Origin: UBA7359 sp964523895
GTDB lineage: Bacteria; Pseudomonadota; Gammaproteobacteria; Eutrophobiales; Eutrophobiaceae
DNA length: 33,567 nt
Assembly: GCA_964523895.1 (NCBI GenBank)
Contig: CAZGBJ010000027.1
Span: 1 to 33,567 of the forward strand
Direction of reading: 5' to 3'
Shown: one piece after another, positions 15,088 to 23,093 of the stretch
Numbering within the stretch: the first letter of the stretch is position 1
Layout: each line of letters starts with the position of its first letter
Notes under the pieces: model-generated
Told to the model about the DNA's origin: nothing
Seen by the model: the letters and a program-made list of their open reading frames with translations, nothing else
The model's database searches: none
Made by a program: the position numbers and the translations under genes

Positions 15088-15223
15088 TATCTTGCAGGAT
15101 ATACCAATTTGTCTCTTTATTCTAGCTATAATATAGAAATAATATTAAATATATTAATTAAATATAATATATTATTTAATAAAAACAAATATTTAATAGA
15201 TTTTAAAAGCAATATAATTAAAT

Positions 15224-15279
15224 TTGACAAAAGAGACTAATCAGTCTACTATTTACTTATTGGAGACAGATCTGTCTCC
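15224..15279 (+). promoter_or_regulatory. YHS-gene promoter with two TetR-type operators
   Basis: TTGACA (15224-15229) and TACTAT (15247-15252) are 17 bp apart. The spacer is filled by AGACT-AATC-AGTCT (15234-15247). A second, perfect palindrome GGAGACAGATCTGTCTCC (15262-15279) covers the predicted start. Both share AGAC-N6-GTCT with ATC inside, and their centres are 30 bp (about three helical turns) apart. A GAGAC half-site also occurs near the tetR start (about 15110). This is the expected layout for repression by the neighbouring TetR protein. Confidence 0.75.
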
Positions 15280-15318
15280 TTTATTTTAAAACATTAATAA
15301 TTTAAGGAGAATAGAATC

Positions 15319-15780
15319 ATGAAACGCATTAAAGCTTTATTTGCATTATTACTAATAACGGGTCTTTCATTTGTATCACTTTCTGCATCTGCAGCTAGTT
15401 ATACACACAGCGTTACAGGAATTAGCGGTTATGACCTTGTTTCTTATCACAATGCCAAGAAACCACTTAGAGGCAATGGTAATTATCTTGCTGTTCACGA
15501 TGGCGTAACTTATTTGTTTGCTAATGCTGAGAACCAGAAATCATTCGAAGCCAATCCGGGAAAATATGTTCCTGCTTACGGTGGTTACTGTGCTTTTGGT
15601 GCATCAGTTGGTAAAAAGTTTGTTGGTGATCCTGAAGTATGGAGAATCGTGGATGGAAGATTGTATCTGAATCTTGATGCTGGTATTCAGGTCGATTGGT
15701 TAAAAGACGTACCTGGACGTATAAAAACTGCAGATGCAAAATGGTCACAGATTCGAGACAAAGCGCCTTCTGAGTTGTAA
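15319..15780 (+). CDS. secreted YHS-domain protein
   Basis: A 153-residue exported protein with a signal peptide (MKRIKALFALLLITGLSFVS, cleavage near SASA-AS). The mature part is a YHS domain: SGYDLVSYHNAKKPLRG, YLFANAENQKSFEANPGKYVPAYGGYCAFG and GDPEVWRIVDGRLYLN. YHS domains are linked to metal handling, and YHS-like secreted proteins occur widely in proteobacteria with no settled role. It has an AAGGAG ribosome site and a regulated promoter opposite tetR. The hairpin at 15787-15813 ends it. Metal or redox stress is a guess from the family. Confidence 0.9.
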   Translation: MKRIKALFALLLITGLSFVSLSASAASYTHSVTGISGYDLVSYHNAKKPLRGNGNYLAVHDGVTYLFANAENQKSFEANPGKYVPAYGGYCAFGASVGKKFVGDPEVWRIVDGRLYLNLDAGIQVDWLKDVPGRIKTADAKWSQIRDKAPSEL

Positions 15781-15786
15781 TAAGAT

Positions 15787-15819
15787 AAGGGCCTGTTGCA
15801 TAAACAGGTCCTTTATATT
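15787..15819 (+). terminator. hairpin after the YHS gene
   Basis: AAGGGCCTGTT (15787-15797) and AACAGGTCCTT (15803-15813) form an 11-bp stem with one G:T pair, followed by a mixed A/T stretch. It lies 7 bp after the YHS stop and 14 bp before the next start, so it probably ends most of that transcript, though the T-run is imperfect. Confidence 0.6.
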
Positions 15820-15832
15820 TACCCAAAGCATT

Positions 15833-16408
15833 ATGCCAAATAATCTATTAAACGAAATTCGAAAATGTACAGTATGTAGAGATTTCCTACCTTATCCTCC
15901 TAAACCTGTACTTAATTTTTTAACACAATCACGTATTGTCATTATTGGTCAAGCACCTGGCATTAAAGTACAAAAAAGTGGCATCCCCTGGAATGATGCT
16001 AGTGGAGAAAGATTGAGAGAATGGTTAGGTGTAAGCGTTGATGAATTTTATGACCCGACTAACTTTGCCATTGTTCCTATGGGGTTTTGTTATCCCGGCA
16101 ATAACGGTAAAGGAGATCTACCACCACGACCTGAATGCGCTGAGCTCTGGATGCAAAAAACCCTAAAGACAATAAAAAATCAAGAACTTGTTCTATTGAT
16201 TGGGCAGTATTCGCAAAATTACTTTTTAAAAGACACGAAAAAGAAAACATTAACCGAAACAGTAAAACATTATCAGGATTACTTGCCTTATTATTTTGTA
16301 TTACCGCATCCTTCTCCCAGAAATAATATCTGGCTAAAAAAGAACCCTTGGTTTATAAAAAAGAACTTGCCAGATTTACAAAAAACGATTCATTCAATAT
16401 TAGATTAA
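15833..16408 (+). CDS. uracil-DNA-glycosylase-superfamily protein
   Basis: A 191-residue protein of the broad uracil-DNA glycosylase fold (COG1573-like). It shows an N-terminal CTVC pair, the active-site loop IIGQAPGIKVQKSGIPWNDASG near 40-60 and the C-terminal LPHPSPRNNIW loop that would carry the catalytic His. It lacks the four-cysteine iron-sulfur set of families 4/5. Its subgroup is usually annotated only by fold, so the true DNA substrate is uncertain. I chose the ATG at 15833; a longer frame exists upstream, but it overlaps the YHS gene and adds a tail unlike the family. Confidence 0.83.
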   Translation: MPNNLLNEIRKCTVCRDFLPYPPKPVLNFLTQSRIVIIGQAPGIKVQKSGIPWNDASGERLREWLGVSVDEFYDPTNFAIVPMGFCYPGNNGKGDLPPRPECAELWMQKTLKTIKNQELVLLIGQYSQNYFLKDTKKKTLTETVKHYQDYLPYYFVLPHPSPRNNIWLKKNPWFIKKNLPDLQKTIHSILD

Positions 16409-16414
16409 TAATCT

Positions 16415-16699
16415 CTATTCTATAACTTTAACGCCTTTCCAAAACGCCACATAATCTTTGATGTTTTCTGCTCTTGATTTCGGTTTAGGATAATACCAGG
16501 CTGCATCCTGATTAGTTTCACCATCCACTTCTATATGGTAATAACTGGCCTTACCTTTCCAAAAACAAGTTGATTGTGTATTACTTTCTTTGAAAAATTC
16601 TCGGTTAATTGATTCAGGTGGGAAATAAATATTACCTTCTACTGTTTCAAAAGTATCACTTTCTGCTATTACCACGTTATTCCACATTGCCTTAGCCAT
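16415..16699 (-). CDS. DUF427-family protein
   Basis: A 94-residue DUF427 protein: MAKAMWNNVVIAESDTFETVEGNIYFPPESI, FWKGKASYYHIEVDGE and AAWYYPKPKSRAENIKDYVAFWKGV are the family's recurring blocks. The function of the family is not established. A GGAG ribosome site is well placed. It is the last gene of a tight three-gene minus-strand group, 6 bp after yjbQ. Confidence 0.9.
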   Translation of the reverse strand: MAKAMWNNVVIAESDTFETVEGNIYFPPESINREFFKESNTQSTCFWKGKASYYHIEVDGETNQDAAWYYPKPKSRAENIKDYVAFWKGVKVIE

Positions 16700-16705
16700 T
16701 ATTAT

Positions 16706-17125
16706 TTATTCTCCATGTAACGTTACAATAACCTTACGACTATGCGAATGGGTTCTATGTTCCCATAAATAAATTCCCTGCCATGTTCCAAGTTGACAAA
16801 ATGATGAAGAAACCGGAATAGTTAAACTGACATTAGTTATCAACGTTCGAATATGTGCTGGCATATCATCTGCGCCTTCTGTTGAATGACAAAACATGGG
16901 GTCACCATCAGGTGCGATACTTTGCATGAATGTTTCCAGATCAATTCGCACATCTGGATCAGCATTTTCACAGAGCATTAATGAGGCACTGGTATGTTGA
17001 ATAAACAAATGACACAGTCCTCTTTCAATTCCACTGCCAAGAACAAGACCTTGCACTTCTTTTGTAATCTCATGCGCTTTGCGAGGCGTAGTTTTAAAAC
17101 TTAATGTTTCTTGAATTATTGTCAT
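16706..17125 (-). CDS. yjbQ: YjbQ-family protein (UPF0047)
   Basis: A 139-residue YjbQ/UPF0047 protein. The conserved blocks are visible: GLCHLFIQHTSASLMLCENADP with the metal-site His, and DDMPAHIRTLITNVSLTIPVS followed by GTWQGIYLWEHRTHSHSRKV. Members have thiamine-phosphate-synthase-like activity in some assays, but their true role is unclear. The ATG at 17125 gives the family length; upstream in-frame codons belong to the overlapping tauE 3' region and are rejected. It lies between tauE and DUF427 with gaps of 11 and 6 bp, so the three are very likely one operon. Confidence 0.9.
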   Translation of the reverse strand: MTIIQETLSFKTTPRKAHEITKEVQGLVLGSGIERGLCHLFIQHTSASLMLCENADPDVRIDLETFMQSIAPDGDPMFCHSTEGADDMPAHIRTLITNVSLTIPVSSSFCQLGTWQGIYLWEHRTHSHSRKVIVTLHGE

Positions 17126-17136
17126 AAATAAATTAT

Positions 17137-17946
17137 TCAGACTTGAATCAGCATACGTACTCCAACAATCATAAGTAACACGGCAAAAATACGTTTCAGC
17201 GTCGACACCGAAAGATAGTGTGCCAATCGCGCACCTAGTGGTGCAGAGAAAACAGTCATAGCAATAATAATTAACGCTGCTGGCCAATATAAATAACTTA
17301 TTGAAGTTGCAGGAACATCTGAATTATTCCAACCGGCAATTATCAATGCCGTGGTCCCTGCAATCGCAATAGGAAAACCACATGCAGAAGAAACGGCAAC
17401 CGCATTTCGTATATTCACATTACACCACAATAAAAATGGCACTGTCAGGCTGCCGCCGCCAATACCCAATATCGTTGAAAATAAACCAATGCCAACACCG
17501 GAACCAAGCAAACCAGGCGTTCCTGGTAATTTAGTTTTCGCTTTAGGTTTTAGCTCAAAACCTATTTGAATCGCAACCAATATTTCAAACACCCCAAACA
17601 CAATTTGTAGAACATTACTGGAAAGAGAATCTGCCAGAACTGCACCAAGTCCTGCTCCCAATAAAATTCCCGGCGCTAAAAGATTAACGACAGGCCATAA
17701 AACAGCACCTTTTCGATAATGTGTATAAGTTGCAGATAGAGATGTAATAATAATCGTTGCTAATGATGTGGTAACGGCCAAATGCATGAGTATCGATGGA
17801 GAAAACCCTTGCTGAATAAATAAAAAATACAACACTGGCACAATAATAACGCCACCGCCTAAGCCCAGCATTCCGCCTATTAATCCGGCAAAAATACCCG
17901 TCAGCGCATAAATTGCAATGATTTGCAGTGATATTTCAGAAAGCAT
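17137..17946 (-). CDS. TauE/SafE-family membrane permease
   Basis: A 269-residue protein with eight or so hydrophobic segments and the family repeat pair GLIGGMLGLGGGVIIVPVL near the start and ILGIGGGSLTVPFLLW near the middle. TauE/SafE permeases are linked to export of sulfite, sulfoacetate or other anions. I prefer the ATG at 17946; a GTG at 17979 is in frame but neither has a clear ribosome site. Upstream is a pair of 15-bp direct repeats with TATAAC on the minus strand that could hold its promoter. The substrate is unknown; no sulfur gene is adjacent. Confidence 0.88.
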   Translation of the reverse strand: MLSEISLQIIAIYALTGIFAGLIGGMLGLGGGVIIVPVLYFLFIQQGFSPSILMHLAVTTSLATIIITSLSATYTHYRKGAVLWPVVNLLAPGILLGAGLGAVLADSLSSNVLQIVFGVFEILVAIQIGFELKPKAKTKLPGTPGLLGSGVGIGLFSTILGIGGGSLTVPFLLWCNVNIRNAVAVSSACGFPIAIAGTTALIIAGWNNSDVPATSISYLYWPAALIIIAMTVFSAPLGARLAHYLSVSTLKRIFAVLLMIVGVRMLIQV

Positions 17947-17977
17947 GGCACATATTACCGTGATTCTCTCAAAAGGC

Positions 17978-18025
17978 ACGGCATGTTATACCTTGAATCA
18001 CTCATTAGGAACGGCATGTTATACC
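17978..18025. repeat. two 15-bp direct repeats between tauE and slt
   Basis: ACGGCATGTTATACC occurs at 17978-17992 and again at 18011-18025, a 33-bp period. On the minus strand each copy contains TATAAC, so they could be duplicated -10 regions or paired regulator sites for tauE. No -35 is convincing. Confidence 0.55.
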
Positions 18026-18177
18026 GCAAATGATTTACTGCTTGTCTACGTTATCGCCCTTTTGAGAAATAAATGTTGCGGAAGATGGGACAAATAAGGA
18101 CAATCCCTAAACTTTTTCAATTAATTTGATTCATGCAATTAGCAGTTGACTCTGAAAAATCCAACGCATTTTCCAAA

Positions 18178-20184
18178 ATGATAGACAAGCAGCAACGTAC
18201 TCTATTTCTGTTTTTATTATTTATTTCTGCATTAGCTGCAACATTGGCCACAACACCTGTTTTTGCGAATTCTATTGAATCACAACGCAAGGATTATCTC
18301 GCAGCAAAAAAAGCATTGGACACAAAGCAATATAAAACCTTTGGTAAAATTGCCAATACGTTGAAAGATTATCCGCTCTACCCTTATCTACGCTACAACT
18401 ATATTCTGAAACGTCTTTGGAAAATAGATGATGCAGAAGTGATCGATTTCCTGAAACGATATAGCGATTTACCTGTAGCAAACTATTTACGCTCTTCCTG
18501 GTTGAAGCTTTTAATAAAGCGCGGTCATTGGCAAACCTTTCTTGATAATTATATTCCGCAATCCAATATCACAATGCAGTGTCACCAATTGCAGGCCCGA
18601 ATAAAAACGAATAATGAAGTTTTTTTTCTTGAGGACACACGTTCAATCTGGCTAACAGGAAAATCATTACCGCCACAATGTGACCCGGCATTCGCACTTT
18701 TATACAAAAGTGATCTAATGACAAATGATTTAGTCTGGGAACGCATTCGTTTATCCATGCAAAACAATAAGCTTAGCCTGGTTAATTATTTATCTAATCG
18801 TCTTGATCCAGAGTACAAAACGCTTGCAAAAAAATGGGTACAGATTCATCACAATCCTTATAAATATACAAACAAACCAAAATTTGAAGACACAGCAATT
18901 ACTAGAGAAATTCTGGTGCATGGAATTTTACGCCTGGCTAGACAGGATATCGCTAAAGCAGTTAAACGACTCGATGCTTTAAAAGATAGTTATTCATTTA
19001 CTCCAGGTGAAATTGCAGAAGTTGATCGTACACTTGCTGTACGCGCTGCTAAAAGCAAAAGTAAACTGGCCTCACAACTTCTTGACCAGATCGATAATTA
19101 CCATGTTGATGATCAGGTATTCCATTACCGCCTACGCACTGCACTGGCAAATCAGGATTGGCCTCTATTAAAAAAATGGACTAGCGGACAGGCGCCCATC
19201 ATTGATATTGATCTTCGCTGGCGCTATTGGCATGCACGTGCTTTGGAAGAAACAGGAGAAGTAGATAAAGCAAATGAGATATTCGCTGAGTTAGCAAAGG
19301 AACGTGATTACTACGGGTTTCTTGCTGCTGATAAAGTTAACGTTCCTTATCACATGAATCATTACCCCTTGCCAGAAAATAAGGAAGAGTTTGCTCGTAT
19401 CGAATCATCTCCGGCAATTAAACGAGCCTATGAATTTTTTAAACTTGGTTCAGGCTATTCAGCAAGACGCGAGTGGTATCATGCCCTGAGTAGAATGACC
19501 ACGTATCAAATGCAAATGGCAGCTGCATTGGTTGCTCAATGGGGCTGGCATGACAGAGCCATCTTTACTATGGCTCGCGCTAAAGCCTACGATAACCTGG
19601 AATTACGCTTTCCTATTCTTTTTGATGATCTGTTTGATAAGTATGCAAAAAAACGAAATATTGATAGAAGCTGGATATATGGCTTAGCTCGTGCGGAAAG
19701 CGCTTTTATTGAAGATGTAAAATCCCCTGCAGGCGCATTAGGTTTAATGCAAGTTATGCCAAAAACTGGCGCAATGACAGCAAAGCGTATTGGCTTAAAA
19801 GGATTCAGGACCAGCAAACTCACGCAAGCAAAAACTAACATCCCGATAGGCACAGCCTACATGAAACAAATGCTGGGTAAATTTAATGGCAATATGGTTT
19901 TAGCAACGGCAGCTTATAATGCCGGGCCACATCGTGTTTTAAAATGGTTGCCCAAACAAGGTTGCGAAGAACCCGATGTATGGATAGAACAAATCCCTTT
20001 TAATGAAACCCGCAAATATGTACGCCGCGTACTTTATTTTGCCAATATTTATGATTGGCGCTTAGGCGGTGAAATTAAACCTATAAAAGAACGCATGGCA
20101 CTTGTCACATCCAAAAAAAAGCAGAAGGTTGCCAATCTAAGCTGTACCGCAATTAAAATTTCGGATAACCGGCATATTAATTGA
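18178..20184 (+). CDS. slt: soluble lytic murein transglycosylase (Slt70 type)
   Basis: A 668-residue periplasmic lytic transglycosylase that cleaves the MurNAc-GlcNAc bond with formation of 1,6-anhydro ends. A signal peptide (MIDKQQR, then a hydrophobic run to about residue 28, cleavage near VFA-NS) precedes the helical superhelix (U and L domains) and the catalytic domain. The latter shows ARAESAF with the catalytic Glu encoded near 19697, SPAGALGLMQVMP and ATAAYNAGPHRVLKWLP. An ATG at 18133 would add 15 residues; the later one gives a more usual signal peptide, though neither has a good ribosome site. Confidence 0.94.
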   Translation: MIDKQQRTLFLFLLFISALAATLATTPVFANSIESQRKDYLAAKKALDTKQYKTFGKIANTLKDYPLYPYLRYNYILKRLWKIDDAEVIDFLKRYSDLPVANYLRSSWLKLLIKRGHWQTFLDNYIPQSNITMQCHQLQARIKTNNEVFFLEDTRSIWLTGKSLPPQCDPAFALLYKSDLMTNDLVWERIRLSMQNNKLSLVNYLSNRLDPEYKTLAKKWVQIHHNPYKYTNKPKFEDTAITREILVHGILRLARQDIAKAVKRLDALKDSYSFTPGEIAEVDRTLAVRAAKSKSKLASQLLDQIDNYHVDDQVFHYRLRTALANQDWPLLKKWTSGQAPIIDIDLRWRYWHARALEETGEVDKANEIFAELAKERDYYGFLAADKVNVPYHMNHYPLPENKEEFARIESSPAIKRAYEFFKLGSGYSARREWYHALSRMTTYQMQMAAALVAQWGWHDRAIFTMARAKAYDNLELRFPILFDDLFDKYAKKRNIDRSWIYGLARAESAFIEDVKSPAGALGLMQVMPKTGAMTAKRIGLKGFRTSKLTQAKTNIPIGTAYMKQMLGKFNGNMVLATAAYNAGPHRVLKWLPKQGCEEPDVWIEQIPFNETRKYVRRVLYFANIYDWRLGGEIKPIKERMALVTSKKKQKVANLSCTAIKISDNRHIN

Positions 20185-20252
20185 TAAATAAATTTGTTGT
20201 TCATTTCTAACACGGGCATCATGCTTCTGTTTTTCTTTATAAGATAAATCAC

Positions 20253-21470
20253 ATGCAAACATATCTGGTTGGTGGTGCTGTTCGTGACAAACTACTCGGT
20301 ATTCCGGTTAAGGATCGGGATTGGGTAGTCGTCGGCGCAACACCGGAAGAGATGCTGGATAAAGGCTTCAAAGCAGTAGGCAAGGACTTCCCCGTTTTTC
20401 TTCATCCTGAAACAAAAGAAGAATACGCACTCGCACGCACCGAACGCAAATCAGGTAAAGGTTATAAAGGTTTTACTTTCCATACTTCACCTGATGTCAC
20501 TCTTGAAGATGATCTGCAACGTCGGGATTTATCCATTAATGCCATTGCCGAAGATGAAGATGGCAAACTTATCGATCCTTATGGTGGCGAAGCAGATTTA
20601 AAACAGGGAATACTACGTCATGTTTCAGCCGCATTTATCGAAGACCCATTACGAGTTCTACGTATTGCACGTTTTGCAGCAAGTCTTGGTTTTAAAATTG
20701 CTCCAGAAACGACACGTCTGTTAAAAGAAATTTCTGAATCAGATGAACTCGATGCTTTGGTTCCCGAACGTGTCTGGACTGAAACGGAAAAAGCATTGTT
20801 GGGAAAATACCCGGCGCGTTTTATATTGGTATTGCGTTCATGTAATGCACTGGAAAAACTATTTCCTGAGATTGATGCGCTGTTTGGTGTACCACAACCA
20901 AAGGAATATCATCCTGAAATTGATACCGGGCTACACACTATTATGAGTCTAAACCAGTCTGTGCGTCTGTCAGATGATCCAATGATACGTTTTGCTGTAT
21001 TGGTTCATGACCTGGGTAAAGCAACCTCACCTGAAAAGGAATTACCCCATCACCGTGGTCATGAAGCTCGCGGCGTAAAAATCATCAATAAACTATGTAA
21101 ACGTTACCGTATCCCAAATAAGTATCACGAACTTGCCAGTAGTGTTTCAAAATTTCATCTTGATTGTCATCGCATTCGGGAAATGAAACCTGAAACGATA
21201 TTAAAAAAACTGGAACAACTTGATGCCTTTAGAAGACCGGAACGTTTTGAACAATTCCTTATCGCTTGTGAAGCCGATGCACGAGGACGAGCCGGTTTTG
21301 AAGATAGAGATTATCCTCAAGCAAAATACTTTATGAATGCGCTGAAAGCCGCTAATGAAGTTGACACCAAATCGCTACAAGAAAAAGGTATTGAAGGAAA
21401 AGCATTGGGCGAAGAAATCAAAAAACAACGCGTTGAAAATATTAAACAGCTGGCGCAACAGTCATCTTAA
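20253..21470 (+). CDS. cca: CCA-adding tRNA nucleotidyltransferase
   Basis: A 405-residue class II nucleotidyltransferase that builds or repairs the 3' CCA of tRNAs. GGAVRD is at 7-12, the catalytic DRD at 21-23, RRDLSINAIA near 90-99 and the nucleotide-selecting EDPLRVLRIARFAA near 130. The C-terminal HD domain (VHDLGKATSP, HRGHEARG) is the phosphohydrolase module present in enteric-type enzymes. It follows slt by 68 bp and is convergent with uppP, as cca and bacA are neighbours in E. coli. Confidence 0.97.
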   Translation: MQTYLVGGAVRDKLLGIPVKDRDWVVVGATPEEMLDKGFKAVGKDFPVFLHPETKEEYALARTERKSGKGYKGFTFHTSPDVTLEDDLQRRDLSINAIAEDEDGKLIDPYGGEADLKQGILRHVSAAFIEDPLRVLRIARFAASLGFKIAPETTRLLKEISESDELDALVPERVWTETEKALLGKYPARFILVLRSCNALEKLFPEIDALFGVPQPKEYHPEIDTGLHTIMSLNQSVRLSDDPMIRFAVLVHDLGKATSPEKELPHHRGHEARGVKIINKLCKRYRIPNKYHELASSVSKFHLDCHRIREMKPETILKKLEQLDAFRRPERFEQFLIACEADARGRAGFEDRDYPQAKYFMNALKAANEVDTKSLQEKGIEGKALGEEIKKQRVENIKQLAQQSS

Positions 21471-21552
21471 AAAGATCCAGAACGACTATGGCTGGCGTAA
21501 GTCCCATGCTCGAGCGAAAATAAAATCTCATCAGAACCAGGGAAATCTCTGA

Positions 21553-22353
21553 TTAAATAAATATTAAAATCAAGATTACACCCAATACCACTCGGTAAAT
21601 TACAAATGGCAACATGCCAATTTTATCCAGAAATTTTAAAAAGAAATGGATAGAAACAAATGCGCTTATTGCTGAAAGCAATGCCGTAATAAAAAAATTA
21701 TTTATATCTACGGCAGCATCCATTTGCACCAGTTTCAATGATTCATAGCCTGCTGCAGCCAATATGACTGGAACAGCCATCAGAAATGAAAATCGTGCAG
21801 CACTCTTTCTGTCTAGTCCTAACATTAATGCAACCGTCATCGTTATTCCTGAACGCGACGTGCCAGGGACTAATGCCAAAGCTTGTGCCAAGCCAATCAT
21901 TATTGCATCGCGCATATTAATTGAATTTACTTGCCTGATTCGTTTTCCGGTTGCATCCGCATACCAGAGTAACAAACCAAAACCAATAGATGCTGCTGCT
22001 ATGATTAACGGATCACGTAAGTATGTCGAGACGATATCTCGCAATAGAAAACCAGATGCTAGAACGGGAATACTGGCAATAACCAGACACCAGAATAATT
22101 TGCTATCGGGCTTACTAATCTCTTTATTAATAATTGAATTTACACCCGCAAACAAAATACGTGAGATGTCTTTTCTAAAATAAAATACAACAGCAAACAA
22201 ACTACCTAAATGCGCAGCAACGTCGATAGCCAAACCTTGATCCTGCCATTCTGTTAATAAAGGCAACAAAATCAAATGTGCTGAACTCGAAATCGGCAGA
22301 AATTCAGTGATGCCTTGTATCAGCGAAAGAATGATAAGTTGTATTAAATCCAA
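21553..22353 (-). CDS. uppP: undecaprenyl-diphosphatase (BacA/UppP)
   Basis: A 266-residue inner-membrane enzyme that recycles undecaprenyl pyrophosphate to the monophosphate carrier for peptidoglycan and other envelope polymers; excess gives bacitracin resistance. The active-site blocks are QGITEFLPISSSAHL at 13-27 (Glu17) and PGTSRSGITM near 161-170. About eight membrane helices are apparent. It is probably the last gene of an operon after midA and a putative lipoprotein, with a 26-bp gap. Confidence 0.97.
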   Translation of the reverse strand: MDLIQLIILSLIQGITEFLPISSSAHLILLPLLTEWQDQGLAIDVAAHLGSLFAVVFYFRKDISRILFAGVNSIINKEISKPDSKLFWCLVIASIPVLASGFLLRDIVSTYLRDPLIIAAASIGFGLLLWYADATGKRIRQVNSINMRDAIMIGLAQALALVPGTSRSGITMTVALMLGLDRKSAARFSFLMAVPVILAAAGYESLKLVQMDAAVDINNFFITALLSAISAFVSIHFFLKFLDKIGMLPFVIYRVVLGVILILIFI

Positions 22354-22379
22354 TATTTATTCCTGATAATTTAATATAT

Positions 22380-23093
22380 CTATATAGGGAGAAAGACTGC
22401 TGTCGCCATCTTCTGAATCACCGTCTTCACCGTTCGATTATTTTTCCCTGCCATAATTGCCGTAATATTATCTTGTGTACCAATAAGCTTACCAAATAAT
22501 CGCTCATAACTTATGTTAGTCACTTCTTCACCAGGCAGTGAATTGCTATACAAAAACAGTTCGCCGTTTGCACCCTTATTATTACTTAGTTTCCAAACTG
22601 CTATTTCTATATTTCGGGCACAGTTATATAACTTTTGTGGCTCAACTGTATCAAACATATAAAATTCAGATTTATAATTATAGGACTTCATGATCATTGA
22701 CATGAGACCAGCAATGAAAGAAAAGACACGGTCGCCCTGGTAATCTTTATTAAATGTTAAGTTGATTAAATCCACATCATATTTTCCTTCCAGTTCTGGA
22801 AAGTCCCATGTGTGCTCAAGATCAAACAATCTAACGAGATGTTCTTCCGCTAATTTAAGTTCTGACTTTTTCAGTTCACGAGGATTACGCTTATAGAGTT
22901 TGGTCATCAATTCGCGTAATAATTTTTGTGACTCTTGAATGTGTACATCCAGTACATTGTCGATATCCGATTTTACAATTTGAGAAACGCCTGTTCCCTC
23001 CTCTACCGGCTTATTCTCTCTAACAATTTCATTGTTACAAGCGCACTGTATCAAGAGGACACATAAAATTGATACCTGTTTAATGACCGTCAT
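22380..23093 (-). CDS. putative exported lipoprotein of unknown function
   Basis: A 237-residue protein I cannot name. The N-terminus MTVIKQVSILCVLLIQCACNN is a signal sequence ending in cysteines; C18 or C20 could be the lipidated residue, though the lipobox is not ideal. The C-terminal half has a compact pattern (NIEIAVWKLSNNKGANGELFLYSN, SYERLFGKLIGTQDNI, MATAVFLPI) that looks like a conserved domain. The ATG follows the midA stop directly (TAAATG), so the two are coupled, and uppP comes next, suggesting a link to the envelope. Confidence 0.7.
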   Translation of the reverse strand: MTVIKQVSILCVLLIQCACNNEIVRENKPVEEGTGVSQIVKSDIDNVLDVHIQESQKLLRELMTKLYKRNPRELKKSELKLAEEHLVRLFDLEHTWDFPELEGKYDVDLINLTFNKDYQGDRVFSFIAGLMSMIMKSYNYKSEFYMFDTVEPQKLYNCARNIEIAVWKLSNNKGANGELFLYSNSLPGEEVTNISYERLFGKLIGTQDNITAIMAGKNNRTVKTVIQKMATAVFLPI

